In this document: piece after piece, positions 35,447 to 43,611 of the stretch
Position numbering within the stretch: position 1 is the first letter of the stretch
Layout of the letters: every line of letters starts with the position of its first letter
DNA from: Streptomyces caeruleatus
GTDB lineage: Bacteria; Actinomycetota; Actinomycetes; Streptomycetales; Streptomycetaceae
Direction of reading: 5' to 3'
Length of the DNA: 64,000 bases
Assembly: GCF_001514235.1 (NCBI RefSeq)
Contig: NZ_KQ948933.1
Coordinates: 401,914 to 465,913 of the forward strand
Position numbers and translations under genes: made by a program
The notes under the pieces: generated by a model
The model's database searches: none
What the model was told of the DNA's origin: nothing
Seen by the model: the letters and a program-made list of their open reading frames with translations, nothing else

Positions 35447-35923
35447 TCACACCGCCTCGTACGCGAGCCCTTCGTACGCCGACACTCCGCTCCCATAGGC
35501 GGGAGCGGGCGTCGCCGACTCGGCGCCGCGGTCCAGTTCGCACCAGATCCGCTTGCCGGCACCCTCGGCGCTCCAGCCCCACCGGTCCGCGAGACCGTCG
35601 ACGAGGGCGAGTCCACGGCCGCCGGTCGCGTCACCGTCGGCGCAACGGGGCACCGGTGCCTGGCCGCTGCGGTCGGCCACCTCAAGTCGTACGGTGGTGT
35701 GGTCCTGGGCCCCGCCCGGCAGGGACAGCCGCAGCACGGCCGGACAGCCGGTGTGCACCACGGCGTTGGTGACCAGTTCGGAGACGAGCAGGATCAGCGT
35801 CTCGGCGAGCGGCTCGTCGGCCTCTATCCCGGACCCGGCGAGCCGCGAGCGTGCCCACCGCCGGGCTCGCCCCACCTCAGCGGGGTCGGGCCGGATCTCC
35901 AGCTGCACTTGAAGCACCTGCAC
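35447..35923 (-). CDS. ATP-binding protein, RsbW/SpoIIAB-like anti-sigma kinase domain
   Basis: A 158-aa stand-alone HATPase_c domain: N-box LILLVSELVTNAVVHTG, the G1 box reduced to LEVADRSG, and G2 GGRGLALVDGLADRWGW. Such proteins are abundant in Streptomyces and either bind sigma factors or phosphorylate STAS-domain antagonists. A STAS protein is encoded 5 kb away at 40.8 kb, but no partner is adjacent. Last ~25 residues are low-complexity. The 493 bp before it (35924-36416) hold only its probable promoter region; no gene was recognised. Confidence 0.88.
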   Translation of the reverse strand: MQVLQVQLEIRPDPAEVGRARRWARSRLAGSGIEADEPLAETLILLVSELVTNAVVHTGCPAVLRLSLPGGAQDHTTVRLEVADRSGQAPVPRCADGDATGGRGLALVDGLADRWGWSAEGAGKRIWCELDRGAESATPAPAYGSGVSAYEGLAYEAV

Positions 35924-36416
35924 CGCTCACACCATCCGAACCGGCGGACACATAGCCCCGCGCCTCACGAGGGCCACGATCCTAGCCATTCTTTTCATGG
36001 CCAGAACAATGGCCAAAGCCAGGGTCACGGAACGTGAATCCCTTAGCTGACAGCATGGTTGACGTACAGTCACCCCAACAAGCGCTTCGGGCATATTCCA
36101 GCGCGAAGGAGTACCCCTGCGGCATACTGTGCGACGCTTGTCGTGGGGAGTCGAACAGGCGGGGACAGAACGCCTTCCCGCCCTGCGAACAGCGGCGCGC
36201 ACCGCCGGATCCGGAGCCGCCTCAAGGGCACCTCCGGGATGGCTCGTGCTCGGAACCACTCGCATCTCACACAAGGTACCGGAGCGGACGCCCGACTCCA
36301 GGCCGTGACGAGTCACGCGTAGGACACAACCCGATATCAACGCTCCGTAATTCCGGTATGCCACAATCCGCGACACCCGCGCCCGGACTGTCGGGGACAC
36401 CGCAGACCAGAGGCTT

Positions 36417-37298
36417 TCAGACCGGATCGGCGAGAAGTTCGGCGGCGAGATTCTCCTCACTCTCCGTAGCGGGCCCCGCACGATGGGTTCGCACCCATGC
36501 GCGCTTCAGATGCAGGTGGACCTCGAACTCCCAGGTGAACCCCATGCCGCCGTGCACCTGGAGGCAGTCGCGGGCGCCGCGCACGGCGGCCTCGTCGGCG
36601 AGCAGGCGTGCGGTGCCGATGTCGGCCGGGTCGGCCGTGACGGCCGCCGCGTAGACGGCGGCACGGGCTGTCTCCGTTCGCACCAGCATCTCCGCGCACA
36701 GATGCTGCACGGCCTGGAAGGCCCCGATCGGCCGCCCGAACTGCTCACGCGTCCGGGCGTGTTGCACGGCCAGCTCGCACGCGCGTGTGGCACTGCCCAA
36801 CTGTTCGGCCGCGGTGAGCAGTACGGCGACGGGGGGCACGCCCATGCCGGTGGGGACCCGGTGCAGCGGCGTCAGCGGGTCGACCGACCGCAGCGGTACG
36901 GCACCCACCGCGCCTCCGTCCCCCCGTACGACGTCGGCCCCCGCGAGCCACTCCACAAGGCCGTTGCCGACGGCCGTCACAACCGTCTCCCCGGTGGCCG
37001 CGCCGGGTACCTCGCCCGCCGCGAGGTGCGTGGCCACCAGCGGCCCCGGCAGCAGTGCCCGCCCCGCCTCCTCGAAGGCCAACACCGCCTCGGGCAGCCC
37101 GAGTCCGACGCCGCCCGCCGCCTCCGGCAGCCGTAGCGCGAAGAACCCGGCCGCACCGAGCTCCCGCCACAGCGTCCGGTCCAGGCGGCCGGGCTCCTCG
37201 ACGGCGGCCCTGAGCGCCTCCGGGCCGAAGCGCCGGGCCAGCATCTCCCGTACGCCGCCGCGCAACGCCACCTGGTCGTCGGTCAGTTGGAAACGCAT
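36417..37298 (-). CDS. Short acyl-CoA dehydrogenase, probable beta-type subunit
   Basis: A 293-aa acyl-CoA dehydrogenase family protein. N-terminal FQLTDDQVALRGGVREMLARRFG and C-terminal HARTREQFGRPIGAFQAVQHLCAEML and QVHGGMGFTWEFEVHLHLKRAW are normal. The middle beta domain is strongly shortened, the SEPxAGSDL-type FAD motif is missing, and the product is ~85 residues shorter than usual. In actinobacterial steroid catabolism, heterotetrameric dehydrogenases (FadE28-FadE29 type) combine such incomplete subunits with full-length ones. It lies 3 nt downstream of a full-length subunit gene, which fits an obligate complex. Confidence 0.87.
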   Translation of the reverse strand: MRFQLTDDQVALRGGVREMLARRFGPEALRAAVEEPGRLDRTLWRELGAAGFFALRLPEAAGGVGLGLPEAVLAFEEAGRALLPGPLVATHLAAGEVPGAATGETVVTAVGNGLVEWLAGADVVRGDGGAVGAVPLRSVDPLTPLHRVPTGMGVPPVAVLLTAAEQLGSATRACELAVQHARTREQFGRPIGAFQAVQHLCAEMLVRTETARAAVYAAAVTADPADIGTARLLADEAAVRGARDCLQVHGGMGFTWEFEVHLHLKRAWVRTHRAGPATESEENLAAELLADPV

Positions 37299-37301
37299 CC
37301 G

Positions 37302-38435
37302 TCACCGCCCCTTCGGCAGCCCGAGGATCCGCTCGGCCACGATGTTCCGCTGGATCTGCGAGGTGCCGGCGGCGATGGTGTACGACAGCGAGGACAGCCG
37401 GTCGAGCACCCACGGCCGGTCGAGGTCGAGGGACTCGGGCCCCAGGACGTCGGCGGCGGCGTCGTAGAGCTCCTGACGGGCGTGCGAATACCTCAGTTTG
37501 AAAACCGAACCCCCGACGCCGGGCACCCCTCCGCCCAGTTCCGCCTCGCTCACGTTCCACTGCGTCAGTCGCCACAGCGCCCGGAACTCGGCGTTCAGCC
37601 GTCCGAGCCGGCGCCGGAGCACGGGGTCGTCCCAGCGTCCGTTCTTGCGAGCCTCGACGGCTAGTTCGCGCAGTGCGCGCCGGCACGCGACGACCTCGCC
37701 CACGAAGGCCGTGCCGCGCTCGAAGGACAGGGTCACCATGGTCACGCGCCAGCCGTCGTTCTCGTCCCCGACCCGGTTGGCGACCGGCACCCGCACCTCG
37801 TCGAGGAACACCTCGGCGAACTCGGCCGACCCGGCGAGGGTCCGCAGCGGCCGTACGGTGATGCCCGGCGCGTCCATGGGCATGGCCAGCCAGCTGATCC
37901 CGCGGTGTCTGGGCGCGTCCGGGTCGGTGCGGACCAACAGTTCGCACCAGTCGGCCACTTCGGCATGGGAGGTCCAGATCTTGGACCCGGTCACCACATA
38001 GTCGTCGCCGTCCCTACGCGCGCGCGTGCGCAGCGCCGCGAGGTCGGATCCGGCGTCCGGTTCGCTGAAGCCCTGGCACCAGACCTCGTCCCCGCGCAGG
38101 ATCGGCGGCAGCCAGCGCTCCCGCTGTTCGGGTGTGCCCTCGGCCGCGATGGTCGGCCCCGCGTGCAGCAGCCCGACGAAGTTGGCCCCCACATAGGGGG
38201 CGCCCGCCTTCTCGGTCTCCTCCAGGAAGATCAGGCGCATGGTCGGGGTGGAGCCCCAGTGGACCTCGCCGTACCCCGCGTCGTACAGGCTGCTCTGCCA
38301 GCCGAGGTCGTAGGCGCGGCGTCCCGGCCAGTCGTCGGGGGACGGCTTCGGCGGGAGCGCCGGAAGAGCCCGGCCCAGCCACTGCCGCAACCGCGCCCGG
38401 AACTCCTCCTCCTCGGGCGTGTCCGTGAGGTTCAT
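37302..38435 (-). CDS. Acyl-CoA dehydrogenase, full-length subunit of a pair
   Basis: A 377-aa acyl-CoA dehydrogenase: CQGFSEPDAGSDLAALRTRAR, VTGSKIWTSHAEVADWCELLVRT, and C-terminal WVLDRLSSLSYTIAAGTSQIQRNIVAERILGLPKGR. Domain order and length are normal. First gene of a two-gene unit with the short subunit 3 nt downstream; together they suggest a heteromeric dehydrogenase for a bulky acyl-CoA. The operator at 38447-38461 lies 12-26 nt upstream of its ATG. Confidence 0.91.
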   Translation of the reverse strand: MNLTDTPEEEEFRARLRQWLGRALPALPPKPSPDDWPGRRAYDLGWQSSLYDAGYGEVHWGSTPTMRLIFLEETEKAGAPYVGANFVGLLHAGPTIAAEGTPEQRERWLPPILRGDEVWCQGFSEPDAGSDLAALRTRARRDGDDYVVTGSKIWTSHAEVADWCELLVRTDPDAPRHRGISWLAMPMDAPGITVRPLRTLAGSAEFAEVFLDEVRVPVANRVGDENDGWRVTMVTLSFERGTAFVGEVVACRRALRELAVEARKNGRWDDPVLRRRLGRLNAEFRALWRLTQWNVSEAELGGGVPGVGGSVFKLRYSHARQELYDAAADVLGPESLDLDRPWVLDRLSSLSYTIAAGTSQIQRNIVAERILGLPKGR

Positions 38436-38446
38436 CCACCACCTGC

Positions 38447-38461
38447 CTGACGATCCGTCAG
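38447..38461. promoter_or_regulatory. CTGAC-N5-GTCAG operator before the paired acyl-CoA dehydrogenases
   Basis: CTGACGATCCGTCAG, perfect half-sites, on the dehydrogenase side of a 124-bp divergent promoter region. Confidence 0.83.
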
Positions 38462-38529
38462 ATTCATCCGCAGGCTAGTCCCGCGCCCCTGGACCGACAA
38501 GGCACCGAGCCTTACGCTCTCCGCACGAT

Positions 38530-38544
38530 CTGACATACCGTCAG
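38530..38544. promoter_or_regulatory. CTGAC-N5-GTCAG operator before the AMP-forming ligase
   Basis: CTGACATACCGTCAG, perfect half-sites, 16-30 nt before GTG 38560. Together with the site at 38447 each divergent promoter has its own copy. Confidence 0.83.
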
Positions 38545-38559
38545 CAGTAGGGGGTCGTC

Positions 38560-40101
38560 GTGAACGCCACCGCACACGCCCTGAGTTCCTCGCGCACCCT
38601 CTGGGACCTGGTCGCCGGCCGCGCCGACCGCACCCCCGACCGTCCCGCTCTCCTCCAGGACGACCGCACCCCCGACCGTCCCGCTCTCCTCCAGGACGAC
38701 CGCACCCTGTCCTTCGGTGACCTGCGCGCGCGTGCCGAGCGCGTGGCGGCCGGCCTGTACGACATGGGCGTACGCCCCGGCACGGTCGTCGCCTGGCAGC
38801 TGCCCACCCGCTTCGAGACGGCCCTGCTGTCCTTCGCGCTGGCCCGCCTCGGCGCCGTGCAGTCGCCGGTCATCCCGTTCTACCGGGACCGCGAAGTCGG
38901 CTTCGCGCTGCGGGAGTCGAAGGCGGAGTTCTTCGCGGTGCCGGGCGTGTGGCGGGGCTTCGACCACACCGCGATGGCGCGGCGGCTGGGCGCGAAGGGG
39001 ATCTTCGAGGCGTACGCCACCCTGCCCGACGGCGATCCCTCGGTCCTGCCGCCGCCGCCCGCCGAGGGCACCTCGGTGCGCTGGATCTACTGGACCTCGG
39101 GGACGACCTCCGACCCCAAGGGCGTACTGCACACGGACCGCTCGCTGATCGCGGGCGGCTCCTGCCTGGCGCACGCGCTGCGTCCGACGGCCGACGACAT
39201 CGGGTCGATCGCCTTCCCGTACGCCCACATAGGCGGCCCGGACTACATGGTGATGGTCCTGTTGTACGGCTTCCCCGCGGTGATGTTCGAGCAGTTCGCG
39301 CTGCCCGAGGCGCTGGAGGGCTATCGCCGGCACGGCGTGACGATCGCCGGCGGGTCGACGGCGTTCTACTCGATGTTCCTGAACGAGCAGCGCGGGCAAC
39401 CGGACGGCACGAAGGCGGTTCCCTCGCTGCGGCTGCTGGCGGGCGGCGGGGCGCCGAAACCGCCGGAGCTGTACCACTGCGTGGTGCGCGAGATGGGGGT
39501 GCAGCTCACCCATGGGTACGGCATGACCGAGGTGCCGATGATCACGATGGGGGCGCCGGACGACACGGCGGAGAACCTGGCGACCACGGAGGGACGGCCG
39601 CCGCGGGAGATGGAGATACGGATCGTCGAGGGGGAGGTGCGGCTGCGCGGGGAGGCGGTGTGCCAGGGCTATCTGGACCCGGCGCAGACGGCGGCGGCCT
39701 TCGACGAGGAGGGGTTTCTGCGGACCGGTGACCTCGGGTACCTCACCGACAGCGGGCATCTGGTGCTGACCGGGCGCCTCAAGGACGTGATCATCCGCAA
39801 GGGCGAGAACATCTCGGCGAAGGAGATCGAGGACCTGCTGCACCGGCATCCCGCGGTGGGGGACGTCGCCGTGATCGGCCTGCCGGACCCGGTGCGCGGG
39901 GAACGGGTCTGCGCGGTCGTGGAACAACCGGCGGGCGCCGGGCCGCTGACGCTTCAGGCACTGACGTCGTATCTGCGCGGGGAAGGGCTGTCCACGCACA
40001 AGCTGCCGGAGCAGTTGGAGGTGGTGGACGCCCTTCCGCGCAACGACACCCTGCGGAAAGTGCTCAAGTACAAGCTCAGGGAGCGCTTCTCGGGGGCGTA
40101 G
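38560..40101 (+). CDS. AMP-forming acyl-CoA synthetase (cyclohexanecarboxylate-CoA-ligase-like)
   Basis: A 513-aa adenylate-forming ligase. IYWTSGTTSDPKGVLHTD is the P-loop-like A3 motif, HGYGMTEVPM is A5, RTGDLGYLTDSGHLVLTGRLKDVIIRKGENI covers A7-A8 and RNDTLRKVLKYKLRE is the A10 lysine. It activates a carboxylic acid to its CoA thioester and is the probable entry step of the pathway. The N-terminus has an exact in-frame 36-bp duplication giving DRTPDRPALLQD twice. The GGGG just before GTG 38560 is a weak Shine-Dalgarno. Confidence 0.9.
   Translation: MNATAHALSSSRTLWDLVAGRADRTPDRPALLQDDRTPDRPALLQDDRTLSFGDLRARAERVAAGLYDMGVRPGTVVAWQLPTRFETALLSFALARLGAVQSPVIPFYRDREVGFALRESKAEFFAVPGVWRGFDHTAMARRLGAKGIFEAYATLPDGDPSVLPPPPAEGTSVRWIYWTSGTTSDPKGVLHTDRSLIAGGSCLAHALRPTADDIGSIAFPYAHIGGPDYMVMVLLYGFPAVMFEQFALPEALEGYRRHGVTIAGGSTAFYSMFLNEQRGQPDGTKAVPSLRLLAGGGAPKPPELYHCVVREMGVQLTHGYGMTEVPMITMGAPDDTAENLATTEGRPPREMEIRIVEGEVRLRGEAVCQGYLDPAQTAAAFDEEGFLRTGDLGYLTDSGHLVLTGRLKDVIIRKGENISAKEIEDLLHRHPAVGDVAVIGLPDPVRGERVCAVVEQPAGAGPLTLQALTSYLRGEGLSTHKLPEQLEVVDALPRNDTLRKVLKYKLRERFSGA
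38625..38696 (+). repeat. Exact 36-bp tandem duplication in the ligase gene
   Basis: Two identical 36-bp units (38625-38660, 38661-38696) begin CGACCGCACCCCCGACCGTC, followed by the first 11 bp of a third. Twelve residues are duplicated in frame in the N-terminal helix region. Exact identity implies a recent event or ongoing homogenisation. Confidence 0.9.
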
Positions 40102-40113
40102 AGATCGTGGGGA

Positions 40114-40626
40114 TCACTCGGGGACGGTGAAGTAGCGGGCGAACGCGGTGATGATCTCGCCCTCCGCCACCTTGCCGTCGCCGTCGGTGTCGAGCGAGGC
40201 GGCGGCCGCCTGGGCGACCTCCGGCTGGACGCCGAGACAGCCGAGCACGCGCATAGTGTCGGCCACCGTGGCGGCTCCGTCACCGTCGGAGTCGGCCAGG
40301 TCGAGGGCGGCGTGCAGGAAGGGGCGGGCGATCTCGGCGAACCGGTCCGGGTTGTCCCGCAGCCGCTTGACCGCGCCGTTCACGAACTCCTCGCGGGTGA
40401 TGCGCTGGTCACCGTCCCGGTCCGCGATTCCGGCCATGCCCTGCCAGAACGCCTCCGCGCCGCCGTACAGCGCCTGGCCCTTGTCGGACCGGGCGGCGAT
40501 GCCGAACTCCGCGAGCAGCGCCTTGGCCGCCGCGCTGAAGTCCTCCCGGTCGATATAGCCGTTGCCGTCCTGGTCGAAGGTGGCGAACCGGGCGGCGCTC
40601 CTGCGCTCGTACTCGCTGCTGACCAT
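40114..40626 (-). CDS. EF-hand calcium-binding protein
   Basis: A 170-aa protein with four EF-hand loops: residues 18-29 (DQDGNGYIDRED), then DRDGDQRITREE, DSDGDGAATVAD and DTDGDGKVAEGE. The first, second and fourth have full Ca2+-ligand sets; the third lacks the position-12 Glu. Overall it is sarcoplasmic-calcium-binding-like, as in the calerythrin/CalD group of actinomycetes, where calcium buffering in the cytosol is the accepted role. No signal peptide. Convergent with the ligase gene. Confidence 0.92.
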   Translation of the reverse strand: MVSSEYERRSAARFATFDQDGNGYIDREDFSAAAKALLAEFGIAARSDKGQALYGGAEAFWQGMAGIADRDGDQRITREEFVNGAVKRLRDNPDRFAEIARPFLHAALDLADSDGDGAATVADTMRVLGCLGVQPEVAQAAAASLDTDGDGKVAEGEIITAFARYFTVPE

Positions 40627-40788
40627 GTCTTATCGGGCCGCCTTACGTCACGTGGAATGCGAGGCTCTCGGCCTCCCTCGGAGCGTACGACGCCGGGAGG
40701 CGTCCGGGCGCGGGAAAGCGGCGGTTGTGCCAGGACCGGGGGAATTCCGGGACACGTGTGTGGCACTACCGACGGTGATCGCGCCTGT

Positions 40789-41163
40789 TCAGGCCGACAG
40801 CGGCCGGGCGTCGTCCGCGACCGCCGCCGTGACGTCGGGGTAGACCTCGAAGAGCCGGCGTACTCCCAGCGCCCCGAGGACGCGGTTGACGTGCGACCCG
40901 TCCGCCGCGCCCTGCGCCGGGAGTATCAGCCGCAGGCTGCCCTGGCAGGAGCGGATGAGACGGCGGGCGGCGATGAGGACGCCGACGCCGCTGGAGTCGC
41001 AGAACAGGACCTCGGACAGGTCGAGGACGAGGCTGTGGCGCCCCTCGGCCACCACGTCATGGATGTGCTGACGCATCACCGGCGAGGTCACCAGATCCAG
41101 CTCGCCCGACACCTGGAGCACAGCCCAGTCGCCTCGTTCGCCACCGGTCACTTTCAACGTCAC
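40789..41163 (-). CDS. STAS-domain anti-sigma factor antagonist
   Basis: A 124-aa SpoIIAA/RsbV-like protein. The phosphorylation site region is LDLSEVLFCDSSGVGVLIAARRL, with the DSSG serine present. N-terminal WAVLQVSGELDLVTSPVMRQHI completes the STAS fold. GTG 41163 is chosen because GAGGGG is 7 nt upstream; an upstream ATG at 41199 would add 12 basic residues. Divergent from the ECF sigma gene. The 374-bp gap contains TTCGATC repeats at ~41296-41320 and presumably both promoters. Confidence 0.9.
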   Translation of the reverse strand: MTLKVTGGERGDWAVLQVSGELDLVTSPVMRQHIHDVVAEGRHSLVLDLSEVLFCDSSGVGVLIAARRLIRSCQGSLRLILPAQGAADGSHVNRVLGALGVRRLFEVYPDVTAAVADDARPLSA

Positions 41164-41537
41164 CACCACGCCCCTCGCTCGCCGAACCGGAAGCGACACC
41201 TACGCTTCCTTGCAGCGCGGCTGCCCAGCGGCTGTTCCCTGAAACACCCGCCAGAAAACGGTCACCGATCAGAAAAGGCTTGTTTCAATCGCATTCGATC
41301 CTGTTCGATCGAGTCTGATCAGAGGGTGGCCGGGTAACCGCCCGGTGCGGCTCCAACCGAGGCCCGTCGCCGATCCGAGCGCGAGGCCCTCTATCACGTG
41401 AGCGAGGTGTGTCACCAGCCATGGCTCTACAAGGGGCGCACATTGCGACAAAGGGGCGTGCGCTGTCAGACGTGCCGACTACATTCGGGGAGACGGAGGA
41501 CGCACGCTGGACAGGACGGACCGGTGAGGGGGGCCGT

Positions 41538-42125
41538 ATGGCGAAGAAGGACGCACCGCCCCGCTGGGACCGCAAGATGCAGCAGCGGCTCGCCCGCGGC
41601 GAGGCGGCCGCCCTGGGCGAGCTCTACGACCGCTTCGCCTCGCTCGTCCACGGCCTCGCCCACACCGTGCTGGGCGACGAGCGCGCCGCCGACCACGTCA
41701 CCCGCGATGTCTTCGCGCACGTCTGGGAGCACCCGGACGGCTACGACCCCAAGCAGGGCCCGCTGCGCTCCTGGGTCGCCACACTGACCCACCGTCTCGC
41801 CGTGCAGCGGCTGCGCGCCACCGAGACCGCCGCCCTCGCCCGGGACGGCGGCCAGGGCTCCTCCGAGGAACTGGAGCGCAAGGTACGGCACGCCTCGGTC
41901 GCCGCCCGCGCCGACTACATCGTGCAGTCCATGCCCGTCCCCCTGCGCGCCGCCCTGGAGCTCGCCTACTTCCAGCGCCGCGACTACCGCCAGACCGCCG
42001 CCGACCTCGGCGTCACCGAGGACGAGGCCCGCCGCCGCCTCCGCCTGGGCCTGCAACTCCTCTCCACCGCCCATGACGCCGGAGCCGCCCCGGGGGCGCC
42101 GCCGGGATACGGGGGCGCGGCGTGA
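41538..42125 (+). CDS. ECF-type RNA polymerase sigma factor
   Basis: About 195 aa. Sigma region 2 spans ELYDRFASLVHGLAHTVLGDERAADHVTRDVFAHVWEHP; region 4 is MPVPLRAALELAYFQRRDYRQTAADLGVTEDEARRRLRLGLQLL. ATG 41538 is chosen for GAGGGGGG just upstream; in-frame codons extend to 41409, so a longer N-terminus is possible. It overlaps the next gene by 4 nt, and that gene encodes a zinc-finger protein, the usual coupled sigma/anti-sigma layout. Confidence 0.9.
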   Translation: MAKKDAPPRWDRKMQQRLARGEAAALGELYDRFASLVHGLAHTVLGDERAADHVTRDVFAHVWEHPDGYDPKQGPLRSWVATLTHRLAVQRLRATETAALARDGGQGSSEELERKVRHASVAARADYIVQSMPVPLRAALELAYFQRRDYRQTAADLGVTEDEARRRLRLGLQLLSTAHDAGAAPGAPPGYGGAA

Positions 42126-43582
42126 ACGAGGCACAGCGCTTCCCGGACAAGGACCCTGACGACGACCTTGGAGAGAGCAAGCAGCGCAAGCAGGCCAGCG
42201 GGCCCGAGGAAGCCGGGGAGCCCGAGGGGACCTGGGAGGACGGCTTCGGGGACACCGCCGCCGGAGCCGACGCCATGAGCGGCGGCAACGACGACGGCCG
42301 GCATCCCACTTCGGGGCCGCCCCCGGACCAGCCGCCCCGCATACCGCTCCCGCGCGCCTCCGTCGAGGACACCGGACGCCCGCTGCCCGCCCTGGCGGAC
42401 CTCGGCGACCCGGCACCGCGCGACCCGGCACCGCGCGCGGCGGCACCTCTCGTCCTCGAACACCGCGTCCTGAAGGCGCTTCTCGGCGCGTGGGCGCTGG
42501 CCGCCTGCTCGCCGGAGGAGACGGCGGCCGTCGAGGAGCACCTCGGCGACTGCGGTGCCTGCGCGGACGAGGCACGGCGGCTGCGCGAGGCCGTCGGCCT
42601 GCTGCACCCCGCCGAGAGCCTCGACCTGGACCCCGCCCTGCGCGCCCGCGTGCTTCAGGGCTGCCTGGAGCGGCGCCCACCGCGCATCCCGGTGCCCGAG
42701 TGGGCTTCGCCGTACGACGCGGAGACGGCCCGCCTCGACGCCCTGCTCCAGGACTTCGGGGACGCCGAGTGGCACGCGCCCGTGCGGCTGCGGTGGTTCG
42801 AGAAGGACGAGCCGACCAGCCGCCGTACGACCGTCGCCGGGGTCATCGCGCATCTGCTGACGGTCGACGGGCTGGTGGCCGTCGCGCTGGGCCTGGAGGA
42901 CCCGATGGGCGAGGTGGCCGCGGACCGGCCGACCCCGGCCGCGCGCACCGACGCCTACTGGCGCGCCTCACACTTCCCGCCGACCCGGGCCGTCCGCGCG
43001 CCCTGGCGGGAGCAGACCCACGCGCTGGTCCGCACGGTTGCCTTCACGGGCGGCGCAGGGGACGCAGGCGGTGGCGCCGCGGGCAAACTGGCTGTCCCGT
43101 ACGGCGACTTCGAGCTGCCGCTGCACGACGCGATGCTGGACCGCGCCTTCGAGTGCTGGGTGCACGCCGAGGACATCGCCGATGCGGTGGACTACCCGTA
43201 CGAGCCGCCGTCCGGCAGCGACCTGCACCAGATGGTCGGCCTGGCGGCCCGCCTGCTGCCCACGGTGCTGTCGGCCCGCCGCCGCGCGGGGCTGGCCGCG
43301 CCGCCACCCGGCCGGCATCTCGTCCCTGCGGGAGAGCCCGGCCGCAGTCTGCGCCTGGAGATCGAGGGCTCGGGCGGCGGGGAGTGGCTGATCCCGCTGG
43401 ACTCCCCTGCGGCGGTGGGCTCCGCCGAGCATGAGGTGGCTCATGTCGCCCTGGACGGCGCGGAGTTCTGCCGACTGGCCGCGGGCCACGTGTCTCCTGC
43501 GGAGGCTGCGGCGGGGCAGGTCGGTGACCGGGCCGCAATCAGGGATGTGCTGTTGGCTGCGGCGAGCTTGAGCCGGATGTAG
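42122..43582 (+). CDS. Putative zinc-finger anti-sigma factor fused to an MDMPI/DinB-like domain
   Basis: 486 aa. After a ~100-aa acidic, Pro-rich N-terminal tail comes a zf-HC2-type anti-sigma helix bundle (LLGAWALAACSPEETAAVEEHLGDCGACADEARRLRE; His-x3-Cys-x2-Cys). The C-terminal ~300 aa are a maleylpyruvate-isomerase-like metal-binding domain (TVAGVIAHLLTVDGLVAVAL ... RAFECWVHAEDIADAVDYP), in which a conserved His in the first helix and the HAED motif would form a metal/thiol site. This fusion, coupled to the sigma gene, suggests redox or thiol sensing. No membrane segment. Confidence 0.85.
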   Translation: MNEAQRFPDKDPDDDLGESKQRKQASGPEEAGEPEGTWEDGFGDTAAGADAMSGGNDDGRHPTSGPPPDQPPRIPLPRASVEDTGRPLPALADLGDPAPRDPAPRAAAPLVLEHRVLKALLGAWALAACSPEETAAVEEHLGDCGACADEARRLREAVGLLHPAESLDLDPALRARVLQGCLERRPPRIPVPEWASPYDAETARLDALLQDFGDAEWHAPVRLRWFEKDEPTSRRTTVAGVIAHLLTVDGLVAVALGLEDPMGEVAADRPTPAARTDAYWRASHFPPTRAVRAPWREQTHALVRTVAFTGGAGDAGGGAAGKLAVPYGDFELPLHDAMLDRAFECWVHAEDIADAVDYPYEPPSGSDLHQMVGLAARLLPTVLSARRRAGLAAPPPGRHLVPAGEPGRSLRLEIEGSGGGEWLIPLDSPAAVGSAEHEVAHVALDGAEFCRLAAGHVSPAEAAAGQVGDRAAIRDVLLAAASLSRM

Positions 43583-43611
43583 GGGCGGGCTGGGGTTCTT
43601 GGGCGGCCGCG

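Noticed and set aside
35283..35498. Possible small plus-strand gene (MPGRTDAPQKWACSAPCN...)
   Set aside because: A weak GAAGGA site precedes it, but the sequence is low-complexity, ends antisense to the ATP-binding protein gene and has no recognisable fold.
36010..36120. TTGACG...CATATT as a promoter before the ATP-binding protein
   Set aside because: Spacing between the two boxes is about 27 bp, too long, and the orientation is away from the gene.
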